Source: Diplonema papillatum
Lineage: Eukaryota > Euglenozoa > Diplonemea > Diplonemida > Diplonemidae
Reading direction: 5' to 3'
Assembly: GCA_030068145.1 (NCBI GenBank)
Contig: JAPJBO010000409.1
Span: 1 to 64,000, forward strand
DNA length: 64,000 nucleotides
Shown here: in pieces, positions 49,112 through 58,345 of the stretch
How positions within the stretch are numbered: the stretch's first letter is position 1
Layout: each line of letters opens with the position of its first letter
Notes under the pieces: model-generated
Told to the model about the DNA's origin: nothing
Database searches by the model: none
What the model saw: only the letters and a program-made list of their open reading frames with translations
Translations under genes and position numbers: made by a program

Positions 49112-50053
49112 GGTGGAAACACCTTACCCTTGATGGGGACACCTCAAAATGCGGTGGAAACACTTTACCCTTGATGGGGACACCTCAAAATGTGGTGGAA
49201 ACACCTTACCCTTGATGGGGACACCTCAAAATGCGGTGGAAACACTTTACCCTTGATGGGGACACCTCAAAATGCGGTGGAAACACTTTACCCTTGATGG
49301 GGACACCTCAAAATGCGGTGGAAACAATTTACCCTTGATGGGGACACCTCAAAATGCGGTGGAAACACTTTACCCTTGATGGGGACACCTCAAAATGCGG
49401 TGGAAACACTTTACCCTTGATGGGGACACCTCAAAATGCGGTGGAAACACTTTACCCTTGATGGGGACACCTCAAAATGCGGTGGAAACACTTTACCCTT
49501 GATGGGGACACCTCAAAATGCGGTGGAAACACTTTACCCTTGATGGGGACACCTCAAAATGCGGTGGAAACACTTTACCCTTGATGGGGACACCTCAAAA
49601 TGCGGTGGAAACACTTTACCCTTGATGGGGACACCTCAAAATGCGGTGGAAACAATTTACCCTTGATGGGGACACCTCAAAATGCGGTGGAAACACTTTA
49701 CCCTTGATGGGGACACCTCAAAATGCGGTGGAAACACTTTACCCTTGATGGGGACACCTCAAAATGCGGTGGAAACACTTTACCCTTGATGGGGACACCT
49801 CAAAATGCGGTGGAAACACTTTACCCTTGATGGGGACACCTCAAAATGCGGTGGAAACACTTTACCCTTGATGGGGACACCTCAAAATGCGGTGGAAACA
49901 ATTTACCCTTGATGGGGACACCTCAAAATGCGGTGGAAACACTTTACCCTTGATGGGGACACCTCAAAATGCTGTGGAAACACTTTACCCTTGATGGGGA
50001 CACCTCAAAATGCGGTGGAAACACTTTACCCTTGATGGGGACACCTCAAAATG
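49112..50053 (-). repeat. 41-bp minisatellite, inverted array part 1 (about 23 copies)
   Basis: Reverse complement of the forward unit, and much more uniform. An AAACAATTT variant recurs at 49322, 49650 and 49896, i.e. at 8- and 6-unit spacing, which shows block-wise expansion. Confidence 0.95.
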
Positions 50054-50323
50054 GATGTCGTAGTTGATAATACCACGGTGAAAGGGGTTGCCCGAAAGGG
50101 TGCCTGTTTGAAGAGTGCCGTGTTGAACAACGCGGTAGTCAGAGGATTGGAACGCGTGCGTTCCTTAAACTGTGCTCTTTCCGTGCGATGGGTCAGGAGT
50201 GAAGGCAACCCTGCGGACTTGCCATCACGCGTACCGCTGACCATGATTGGCGCTGATGCGCTCGATTCAATTGTACTTGCGGTGAGGCAGTTTCTCACTG
50301 GCGTTGTGGTGGATGGAAGGTGA
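50051..50323 (+). pseudogene. RNase H domain fragment of a retrotransposon
   Basis: 90 codons. VVDNTTVKGVARKG carries the Asp-Asn motif and RWVRSEGNPADLPSR the terminal N-x-AD-x-x-SR motif, both typical of retroelement RNase H, most like DIRS/Ngaro-type and some LTR elements. The frame starts within the array by chance (ATG from a repeat unit). The rest of the polyprotein is missing, so it is 5'-truncated and non-functional. Confidence 0.6.
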
Positions 50324-50463
50324 CCTCGCCCAAGCTCGTTTCCCCGGGTTAAGGCAGTCACTCAAGATTCCCTTGCGCTAGTGATATCAGTTACAAAGAC
50401 GTGTTCTTACTTCTCCCTTTCTTCTAGGCAGTTCTCGTCAGACAATACGAAGAGCAGAAACTC
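50319..50463 (+). repeat. 145-bp direct repeat, left copy
   Basis: Identical to 50583-50727. It begins right at the stop of the RNase H frame (GGTGACCTCGCCC) and ends GAGCAGAAACTC. Confidence 0.9.
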
Positions 50464-50582
50464 TCACAGTTTCACTGAGGGAGTTGATGCACCACGAAAG
50501 TCGATTAGAGAACTCTACACAGCCTTCAGGGTGTGGTTGGTTCAAAGAAACAGTCAAGTTTTCCCACCCTCCCTAACCCCCC

Positions 50583-50727
50583 GGTGACCTCGCCCAAGCT
50601 CGTTTCCCCGGGTTAAGGCAGTCACTCAAGATTCCCTTGCGCTAGTGATATCAGTTACAAAGACGTGTTCTTACTTCTCCCTTTCTTCTAGGCAGTTCTC
50701 GTCAGACAATACGAAGAGCAGAAACTC
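50583..50727 (+). repeat. 145-bp direct repeat, right copy
   Basis: Identical to 50319-50463. Its last base is the insertion boundary. The 119 bases between the copies have no recognised content. Confidence 0.9.
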
Positions 50728-51063
50728 CTGTGGAAACACTTTACCCTTGATGGGGACACCTCAAAATGCGGTGGAAACACTTTACCCTTGATGGGGACAC
50801 CTCAAAATGCGGTGGAAACAATTTACCCTTGACGGGGACACCTCAAAATGCGGTGGAAACACTTTACCCTTGATGGGGACACCTCAAAATGCTGTGGAAA
50901 CACTTTACCCCTGATGGGGACACCTCAAAATGCGGTGGAAACACTTTACCCTTGATGGGGACACCTCAAAACGTAGTGGAAACACCTTACCATTGATGGG
51001 GACACCTCAAAATGCGGTGGAAACACTGTACCATTTATGGGGACACCTCAGAATGCGGTGGAA
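50728..51063 (-). repeat. 41-bp minisatellite, inverted array part 2 (about 8 copies)
   Basis: Continues the inverted array. The order of variants (AAACAATTT at 50816, then GCTGTGG) repeats that of 49896-49980, so this block was duplicated. The last units are degenerate. Confidence 0.9.
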
Positions 51064-51229
51064 AAAAAACCGCCCGGTGGGGGGGGGGGGGGGGGGGGCT
51101 TCGACCTTTTGCAAAATGGCTGACACCACCGGGGATTTTTCCCGGTAAGGTAAAAATGTGACCTCCCTAAGCATATTTTTTTTTTCCGATTTTTTTTTTT
51201 GGAGGCCATCGGCCCCGCGGGAGCGTTTT
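51064..51229. other. Right arm, non-repetitive part
   Basis: A 20-G run at 51079-51098, the inner inverted-repeat block at 51132-51170 and T-rich DNA. No gene. Confidence 0.6.
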
Positions 51230-51257
51230 AAAAAGACACAAGGTTTTGACCCTGCAT
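51230..51257 (-). repeat. Right terminal inverted repeat of the foldback element
   Basis: Reverse complement of 46987-47014 (ends GGTTTTGACCCTGCAT). Confidence 0.8.
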
Positions 51258-54200
51258 GGTATCATACCAATGCGAGCTGAAGCCGTTTTGGGCATATTTT
51301 TGGGCCAAGTATCCTTCGAGTATTCTGAGTGGTTAATGACCGGCTATTTCGAAGTCTCCGGTTGACCGTTGGCGGAACGGCGGTGCCAACGAAAGCAGTA
51401 AGGATTGTTTCGAAGGAGAGAAGCCCAAGTATTTCCAGGTTCGGTACTAGCCGGAATGCGCCAATCTTCTGCGATCCGAGGATCGTATGCGACACCCAGT
51501 GCTTGGGTAAAAGAGAAGACGACCCGAATCACTTCAGCCCAGTTTAGAGGAATGCGTGAGTTACTCAGCGCATGTCGGAATTGTCGGATTGCTTCGGCGA
51601 ACGGCAACTTCCGAGGCACATCCAGATCCCACGTCTCCCACCGGACCTGAACGCGTCCCAAGAGTGCCAGGAATAGTTGAGTCGCGGGACTTTTCGTGTG
51701 TGCGCGAGATGGCGACAGGGCGTCGTCAGACACGTTTGGCAGGTCTCTGGTGGCCCTCTGCAGCAGGTTGAACAGCTTGGTGTCTCGCAGCCTTGCGCGA
51801 CGGAGGCATGACCGGTGAATTGTGCGGCCGGCCAAATCCCAGTCGGCGAGGTCTTTTTACTTCCCGGCATCGGGTCGGGTCATCAAAGCACTTTTCCTGG
51901 TTTGGAACGGCGGGCGCGCTATGATGCAAGTCCGGGTTCTGGGCAAGGGGTCGCGTGTAGCGAATATGCGGGCGCACGCAGGACATAAAGGATGGAGGGA
52001 GGCGGGAGAAATTTCTTCGTGGGTGCGACTTGCGGTTAAAGGTCAGTCGTGTGACAAACCAAGCCACATGGAAGGGGCATTGAGCCCCATGTGGCATAAC
52101 TCGAAGAAGAGAAGAAAAAGAAAAAGGCCGCTCCGGGTCCAGGAACGTGACGGTCAACCACTGCTTGCAAGGCCTGAGTCGGAGCCAGCGCAGTGTTACA
52201 ACCCCGTCCGCTCTGCCCTGTGGCGGACCGTCTCGGCGAGCTTGTGTTCAGCGCAAGCGCCAAGCCCCAAGGTGCGCCACGCCTTGATGCTTTAGTTCGG
52301 GAAATCGGTAGCCACTTGACCCGTAGGCCGTGGCCCTGCAGTACCGCCGAGCACGTGACGCTTGGCTCCCGTGTAGCAGGCTTTCCCTGGTACCTAAGGA
52401 TTGGCTTATTGGAGAGCATTGTCCAATAAGCCAAGGCGTAAACTCGAAGAAATGTTGTGCATCGCCATCGGTACAAACTGGCGCATTTACCAGGCACTCG
52501 CACGCGAGTGGGATTCCAGGACGAGTGAATGGTTCGGTTTAGTTTCTCCTTCGGACCGTTGTATCATGTCTGTTCTCGCTGCTAGATGTGCGCATTTCGC
52601 CGGCTCTGAAGCATCGGCGGGACAGTGGTGGTCGGTCAGTTTTCTTGCGTTATTTGTGGATTCGAAGATGTTCTTTTTCATATTGAATCGTGGTGCATCC
52701 TTATCGCGACCGTCGTGTAGGGTCCCAGTACTGCGCGCTGTCAGATGCGCGCGGTTCCCAGGTCTGAAAAAGCATTGTTCAGTTCAATCTTGTTCGGAAA
52801 GTCTTCTGCTTCAAAAGAAATAGCGTCATCCTTCTCTCTGCGGCCATGGGCACAAGTATTGTGCGCTGCCAGAGGCAGCTCATGGCACAAAAAGGGACAC
52901 GTTGACACTTTCGTGATTCGGTTCGTGTTTTCTTTCGAGATGAACAGCTTCACTCTTCTCTGCAGCCTACCTGGCTCAAGTCCTCCGCGCTGCCAGAGGC
53001 TGTGCGCATTACCCAAGCGTATGGACAAGGCGGTATTCACCAACACTTAACTTGCTCGTAGTTCGGTCTTCTCCGTCGAAGGACCATACCACGACTGCCA
53101 CAAGAGCAGTGAAGTAAGACCTGAAGTCCCCCCCTCTCGGCAATACCCCACAAAGGCTGCGACCTGCATCGCTGACGGCCCAGCGAGACCCAGCAGGACG
53201 CAGCCGTGATCCGAAAGGATCACGGCTGGAGGTGAGACGAGAGGTTTCAGGTTCACTCCGCCAAAGGACACAACTCTTCGCGAGTCGGAGATAAAAAGCC
53301 AGGAACTTCGCTTGTTTGCGCGCGCAGGTTGATCATTTTTCCCTGGGTCACTTTCAGGTTAGAAATGCTGACCAACCACCAAAACGCTGCCTACGTCTTT
53401 TTCGCCTGCACAATACATTGAAGGCAACCCGCAGAGTATTGCTGAAACAACATCGGGACTGCCTTGTGCGTATTTCGACGGCGGCTAGACACTGACTTCG
53501 TCTTGTCTGGCCAGTACTCCTGTTGCGGCCTCGTTACGTATCCAACGATCGGACGATGGCAGCTGCTCCGTTGTTTGGATGCCGGCTTCCATGGCCACCG
53601 TCCTGCAGTCAAGAACGGACCGACCCCTTTGTGGGATGGTGAGCGAACACTCGGACGCCTGAAGGCAGCTCTCGGTGCATCCCACGGCGCCATTCCTTTT
53701 CTACCTGAAGCGAGCCCAAGTAGAACTTAAACGCTCGGCTTCGATGAAGGAGTCCCGAGTTCACGCTCTTTTAGAGTTTGATATTAGGTCGGGGATGCGT
53801 TGTGCTTTTTTTTTTTTTAGCGTTACTTGAGCCAATTCATCTACCTCTGATATCCACCTGAGCTCGATTACGCGGATGTAGATTATCGCCACAGATTCTT
53901 GCATTCTAACCCAAAAGATTACGCGGCGTGCACTCGATTACGTTCTACAGGGCTGATGCAGATTATCGCCAGCACAGATTATTTGTAAACCCAAACTACA
54001 AGGCGTAACAACGTTCGATCGGGCTGACTTGGCTCACTATTTGTGGATTCGAAGGTCGGTGTTTTAGAGACTCCGTTGGTTGGCTGTAGTCATTCGCTTT
54101 GCCGCTGTTGTCTGGCGCAATTCCTTCTTTCATTCTGCTGCTGTAGCTATGTTGAGAGAAGCTTTCGGGGCGAACCCAGCGGCTAGATGCGAGTTGCACG

Positions 54201-54518
54201 CCTCAGTATTGGTTGGTCGGGAGACACATCTCGCATAATGCACGAGGGCCAAAGCTTTGCTTGACACACGCTCTTCGCAGAACCGATCGACGGTGATAAA
54301 ATCGAGGCTCGGGGAGTACTTTGTCGTTCCCGGGCGGGCTTCGGCTCGTGAGCCTCGCTTTGACGGGAGGTCGGGGCGTTGGCTGGGGGCGGCGCGTTTA
54401 TGATGATGGAACGGGCACTGAACACGCAAATACCCAAACAAAAACAGCTTTTCGGGTGGGTGGTTGCCCCAGCCACTGGGTGGTAAGTCGTAACGGAACC
54501 GGACGGACACAACTTTTA
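51258..54518. other. Intergenic region between the two palindromic elements
   Basis: No gene is recognised; overlapping short frames on both strands at 51344-52823 have no domain features. Motif D lies at 51331-51370 and 54040-54080. A GNRA-type hairpin lies at 53202-53227 in the third copy of the structured repeat. GCCTGCACAATACATTGAAG at 53405-53424 recurs near 59988. GATTATCGCC motifs at 53880 and 53957 recur at 55277. Confidence 0.5.
53202..53227. repeat. Perfect 11-bp hairpin with GAAA loop
   Basis: AGCCGTGATCC, GAAA, then the exact complement. It sits where copies 1 and 2 of the structured repeat have AGCCGTG-TTTAAAGG, and is followed by the same GGTGAGA(C/T)GAGAGG block. Confidence 0.85.
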
Positions 54519-54605
54519 AGGGGGGGGGGGGGGGGGGGCAGTGCTGTTTATAACCCCGAGACCCAAAACGAAGTTGCTAACCCTGGGTGCACGACGCACT
54601 TGTCA

Positions 54606-54772
54606 TGCACAATCACTTGTTATATAACAAGTGACCTAACAAGTGAAAATGTATAACAAGTGCCACTTGTTATATAACAAGTGATCACTTGTTATATAAC
54701 AAGTGCCACTTGTTATATAACAAGTGATTGCTTGTTATATAACAAGCGATTGCTTGTTATAACAAGTGTTTG
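54606..54772. repeat. Palindrome array, left arm
   Basis: Five full CTTGTTATATAACAAG palindromes plus shortened or degenerate ones, separated by 2-6 bases. Each can form its own hairpin. Confidence 0.9.
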
Positions 54773-54939
54773 GCTGCAATTTCATAAGGAACCTGGGGTT
54801 TGTACCTACCTCACGTGATCTGCAAGACACAAGGCTCCACCTGGTCCAGACAAAGATATCGGGGAGGTTCGGGGAAATTCGGGGAGTTTCGGGGTATTTC
54901 CTTTGTGGCGACCACTTTCCCTGCAGCCGGCCCTTGGCG

Positions 54940-55257
54940 ATGGCGGGGAGGGGGCTACAGAGCGGTCCCGTGTTTGGTTATGCCCCGAAGACGAAGATAG
55001 AGGCTGAGAAGGAAGGACAGACTGGGAGGACGCCCGAACCGACACCGAAGTCGAGACGCAAGCTGCGACCATCAGCCCAAAGCGCCACAACGGAAGCGGC
55101 GGATGCCGGCGCCAACACCGCCATCGAGAACGCCGCAGAAGGCGACGACACTAGGACGGCCGCTGCAACGAAGCGGCGGCGCAAGGACTCGCCATCATCG
55201 AAGACAGAGGTGCGAGATAAGGTGCCAGTGACGAAGAGAGGTAGCACGAAGAGGTAA
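54940..55257 (+). CDS. Small basic hypothetical protein inside the palindromic element
   Basis: 105 residues from an ATG at 54940. Lys/Arg/Thr/Ala/Glu-rich with the possible nuclear signal KRRRKD and a KRGSTKR end; predicted disordered. Upstream are three GGTTCGGGGAAATTCGGGG-like repeats (54865-54895). It is the only frame that fits the interior of the element, so it could be an element-encoded nucleic-acid-binding protein, but composition alone cannot show that. No homologue recognised. Confidence 0.3.
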   Translation: MAGRGLQSGPVFGYAPKTKIEAEKEGQTGRTPEPTPKSRRKLRPSAQSATTEAADAGANTAIENAAEGDDTRTAAATKRRRKDSPSSKTEVRDKVPVTKRGSTKR

Positions 55258-55779
55258 TCACGAAAGAGAGCAGATGCAGATTATCGCCATGTACGGACCT
55301 TGGACTTTTCTGGAGCATCTGGGTGGGATATTATGGTCCCCTGAGTGCTTTTCTGCCCGCCAGGTGTTGTGTGCTGCCAGTGGGGGTAATTTTCTGGCAG
55401 TCTCGGGCTTCAGGAAGGCGTAACGGTAACAGTCAATCTCGCTCCCCGAAATAGGCAAAACCCCCTGATTTCGTTGACAGGCCGAAACCCCTCCTTTTTT
55501 GGCTTTGGTGCAAATACGCAGTTCCGCAGCTTTTTGGCCGTAAATTCGGTGTCATGCCACAGTGGAGGTGATGTGTAATACCCGGAGTACGGTCACCGCC
55601 TTGGGCGAAAATGTCAAAAAACACGAAATCACGCTCGTTTGGCTGGGCCGTGGTGGTACCTCGGCCCGGGGGTTTTCACATGACAAGAAACTTCGACCTA
55701 CAGAAGATCCCCGAATGAGCGGTTCGGGTGTGCAAATGCCAAGCGTGCATACAGCAACCGTTTGTTTGCCAAAAGCCTA
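55258..55779. other. Interior of the palindromic element, right part
   Basis: No gene is supported. Short minus frames (63-66 codons) lack features. Confidence 0.5.
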
Positions 55780-55852
55780 GTGTCTTGCAGATCACGTGAC
55801 TTTCTCTCGTAGGTAGGTACAAACCCCAGGTTCCTCATGAAATTGCAACCAA

Positions 55853-55990
55853 ACACTTGTTATAACAAGCAATCACTTGTTATATAACAAGCAATCACTT
55901 GTTATATAACAAGTGATCACTTGTTATATAACAAGCAATCACTTGTTATATAACAAGTGGCACTTGTTATATAACAAGTGCACTTTGTTA
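55853..55990. repeat. Palindrome array, right arm
   Basis: Five full CTTGTTATATAACAAG palindromes and one shortened, mirroring the left arm. Confidence 0.9.
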
Positions 55991-56302
55991 CATCACTTGT
56001 TAGAAATATAACTAGTTATGTCCAAAAAAAAACAGCTAACAAGTGCGTCGTGTGGGGTGGTACCCCCCCCCCCCCCCCCCTACCTCCTCCCCCCCCTCCT
56101 GGTGCAACCCACTGTGGACCTACTGTGGGACCCACCTTAGCTAAATTCTCTAAGGTGAAATGGTGGAAAAAGTGGGTCAAAAACTTTTTTTTCGAGTGCT
56201 TTTTTGGGAGGATTTGGGCCAAAAAAAAATTTGTTTCTTGGTCGCTGCTGAGGAAACCACCTTGAAGCGGTCACCACCCTGCTGCACACAGGCCCTGCAG
56301 GA

Positions 56303-56324
56303 GGGGGGGGGGGGGGGGGGGGGG
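56303..56324 (+). repeat. Poly-G tract (22 G)
   Basis: Homopolymer run in a short unique region between repeat arrays. Confidence 0.95.
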
Positions 56325-56617
56325 ACCCACCCACCCTCGTTGCCGTCCGGCTGACAACGATGCCGAGTTTAGGGGTCTTAGCATCAGCACTGGGGCGGGA
56401 GAACAAACAAAATCGGAGGAGAGGGGAAGGTAAGCAGAATTGGAGCACGCACGCACGGGCACGTCGCGCCCTGTGCTGTGGCTAGGCTATCTCACGGTTA
56501 ATGGGATCCTTGCGGATTTATCTCAATGTCGGTGGTTGCTTTGGACAGAAATGACTCGGGGCGGGGGGGGGGCGGGTTTCCCGGCCGAAACCCGCAATAG
56601 TCCCGCTTGCTGTGGAA

Positions 56618-56960
56618 GAGCGATCGACGGGCAAGGGGTCGGTTGGAAGGCGGTCGGCTGGCAGAAGGACAACTGGCAAGGAACCGGCTGGCAGACGGCT
56701 GATTAGCAGAGGGCCAACTGGCAAGTGACCGGCTTGTAGGCAGCGGGCTGGTAGAACTCCAACTGGCAGGGAACCGGCTGGTAGGCGGCCAACTGACAGA
56801 AGGACAACTGGACCTGGCAGACGGTGGTTGGCAAGTGACCGGCTGATGGACGGCCAGTTGGCAGGACGACAACGCAAGGCGCGCGGCGGGCAGAGTGCTG
56901 GCAGAAGGACGACTGAAAGACGGCTGGTTTGCAGAGGGCCAACTAGAAGGGGCCGGCAAC
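56618..56960. repeat. Degenerate ~20-bp tandem repeat
   Basis: Repeats of AACTGGCA(G/A)...GGACCGGCTGGTAGG-like blocks. The minus strand reads through as LPAGSLPV-type peptide repeats in a 219-codon frame (56518-57177), and other frames are open too. That is expected of a stop-poor repeat and is not good evidence for a gene. Confidence 0.75.
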
Positions 56961-57090
56961 ACGGTGAACTCAGCTGGAGTGTTGAAATGTTACTCTTGCC
57001 TTTGCGCGCGTGCTTGAGACTTATAGTTTTAGCAATGACGGACGCGTTTGCCGAAGAAGAAAGCACAAAGAGATACGTGGCGAACTGCGC

Positions 57091-57199
57091 CCGAAAAGCG
57101 GGAGCCTGCTTCCACACCTTCTGTGGCTGGAGTTCACGTGCCCGAGTCACATCCGAAAAGCGGGAGCCTGCTTCCACACCTTCTGCGGCTGGAATTCAC
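57091..57199. repeat. Two 47-bp direct repeats, 62 bp apart
   Basis: CCGAAAAGCGGGAGCCTGCT blocks at 57091 and 57153. The complementary reading (CCAGCCGCAGAAG ... CCCGCTTTTCGG) is related to the hairpins in the peroxidase spacers and at 58.2 kb. Confidence 0.8.
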
Positions 57200-57568
57200 C
57201 GGATAGCCTACCTTCAAGAAGCCCACGCACGCAAGGCAACCACACCGCCAGACTGGTGAGGCTTCGAAATGCCCATTCCCCTGGGATTGTTTAGCATTTG
57301 CAGGAGATGCGAAAGAGAAAGAGAAGGTACGCTCCGGCGCAAGGGTCAACTGCGGCAGGTCGAGTCGGAATATGCACAGTGCCACAACCCCGTCTCTGCG
57401 GTTGGTCGTCTCGACGGGCTTGGAGTCAGCACCAGCGCCCAGCCCCCAGGGGACGCCACGACTTGGCGTTTGGTTGGAACCCGGATCCTGCCTCTGCAGA
57501 ACCTCCGAACACGTGGAGTCTGGCTCCAGCGTGTACCAGGTGACTTGCGCTCGCAAAAGAGGGGTACA

Positions 57569-58127
57569 TTTTTAGAGTTAAAGTTCGCTTGAAATACCGG
57601 GGTTTTAGGGTCTCCGTGTGACCGTTCATGAATGGGTTCTCTTAGAGCAAGAAAGGGCTTTATGGTTACGGTTTGTATATTTAGTGCATGCTTTCGTTAT
57701 GGGTTATGGCTAGCCATATCCGGGACTGTTTGTGACCGACACCAAGTACATTCCTTCGTGGAGTGTAATCTTGGGCCTTTTTGTGCAAAAAGTGAGCAGG
57801 TTCACCCCCGGCTGATAGACTGCCGCTAGACTGTGATAGACAGCTGCAGGCAGTTTGATGCACTTCCAGGATAGGGACTTCCGGGACAGGGGTGGACTGG
57901 CTCAAAATACTCGAGGGGCTGTCTTGTGCTTACTTCGACGGAGGCTAGAGGGGGAGAAACAATACAACTACAAAGTGGGTCTTTTTTGTTGAACGCTTAC
58001 GCCCGCCACTGAACCCAGATTCACCTGTGTTTCGTGTGGGATACAGCACGCATTTACCTCCTTTGATCTTTTGCAGCTGGCAGCCTCCTCGAGTATTTCC
58101 TACAAAGCAGGTGCTCATATAAAAAAG
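57569..58127. repeat. Composite dispersed repeat (D, K and C parts together)
   Basis: Motif D at 57569-57630, part K at 57703-57780 and part C at 57905-58127 lie in the same order and orientation as D (31428), K (31518) and C (32648), where other DNA separates them. Part C also stands alone at 44448-44582. Confidence 0.65.
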
Positions 58128-58164
58128 AAGGGTAAAGCAGACAGGTGCTTGGTTGTGGGGCTTC

Positions 58165-58345
58165 TTCCACACACGGCGGTGTCCAGCCGCAGAAGCTGGA
58201 GGCAAAGAGGGCGCGCCGGAGACACACCCGAAAAGCGGATGTGCAACCACCACCAACGCGTGTAAATGTACACCCGAAAAGCGGGTGTGACACCCGCTTT
58301 TTTTTAACTCCAGCTTCGGCTACAGCTTTTTGAGGGAAAGCGGTC
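58165..58345. repeat. Hairpin repeat related to the peroxidase-spacer hairpins
   Basis: CACGGCGGTGTCCAGCCGCA, AGAAGCTGGAGGCAAAG, then ACACCCGAAAAGCGGGTGT hairpins and CCCGCTTTT follow the order of 2129-2250 with changes. Confidence 0.6.

Larger units (their letters stand above)
50054..50727 (+). mobile_element. 674-bp retroelement remnant inserted in the inverted array
   Basis: The array breaks after AAAATG at 50053 and resumes at CTGTGGAAAC at 50728. Joined, this gives AAAATGCTGTGG, an existing unit variant, so nothing was lost and nothing duplicated. The insert holds the RNase H fragment followed by two 145-bp direct repeats. Confidence 0.65.
46987..51257. mobile_element. Foldback-type element with opposed 41-bp repeat arrays
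   Basis: Terminal inverted repeats of about 28 bp begin ATGCAGGGTCAAAACC at 46987 and end with the reverse complement at 51257. An inner inverted pair (GGGAGGTCACATTTTTACC at 47107, its complement at 51149-51167) extends the arms. Inside, a 41-bp repeat runs forward at 47428-49050 and inverted at 49112-51063, around a ~60-bp loop. This is the architecture of foldback transposons, whose long terminal inverted repeats are built of short tandem repeats. No transposase is encoded, so it would be non-autonomous. Possible target duplication TATCAT on both sides is uncertain. Confidence 0.75.
54519..56080. mobile_element. Palindrome-array inverted-repeat element
   Basis: Inverted arms at 54519-54835 and 55780-56080 match: outer G-run/C-run, GCACGACGCACTTGT against ACAAGTGCGTCGTG, arrays of CTTGTTATATAACAAG palindromes, and inner GGAACCTGGGGTTTGTACCT with CACGTGATCTGCAAGACAC. 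Size is about 1.56 kb. It carries one short ORF and no transposase. The layout parallels the foldback element at 47-51 kb with a different repeat. Confidence 0.7.

Noticed and set aside
47428..51063. CRISPR array
   Set aside because: The 41-bp units are directly adjacent with no unique spacers, the genome looks eukaryotic and no cas genes are present.
53080..53110. 5S rRNA suggested by GACCATACCAC
   Set aside because: Only the first dozen bases fit; the internal control region and the complementary 3' end are absent. The string belongs to a dispersed repeat.
56518..57177. 219-codon minus frame with LPAGSLPV-type repeats
   Set aside because: Created by a stop-free minisatellite; overlapping frames are open too.
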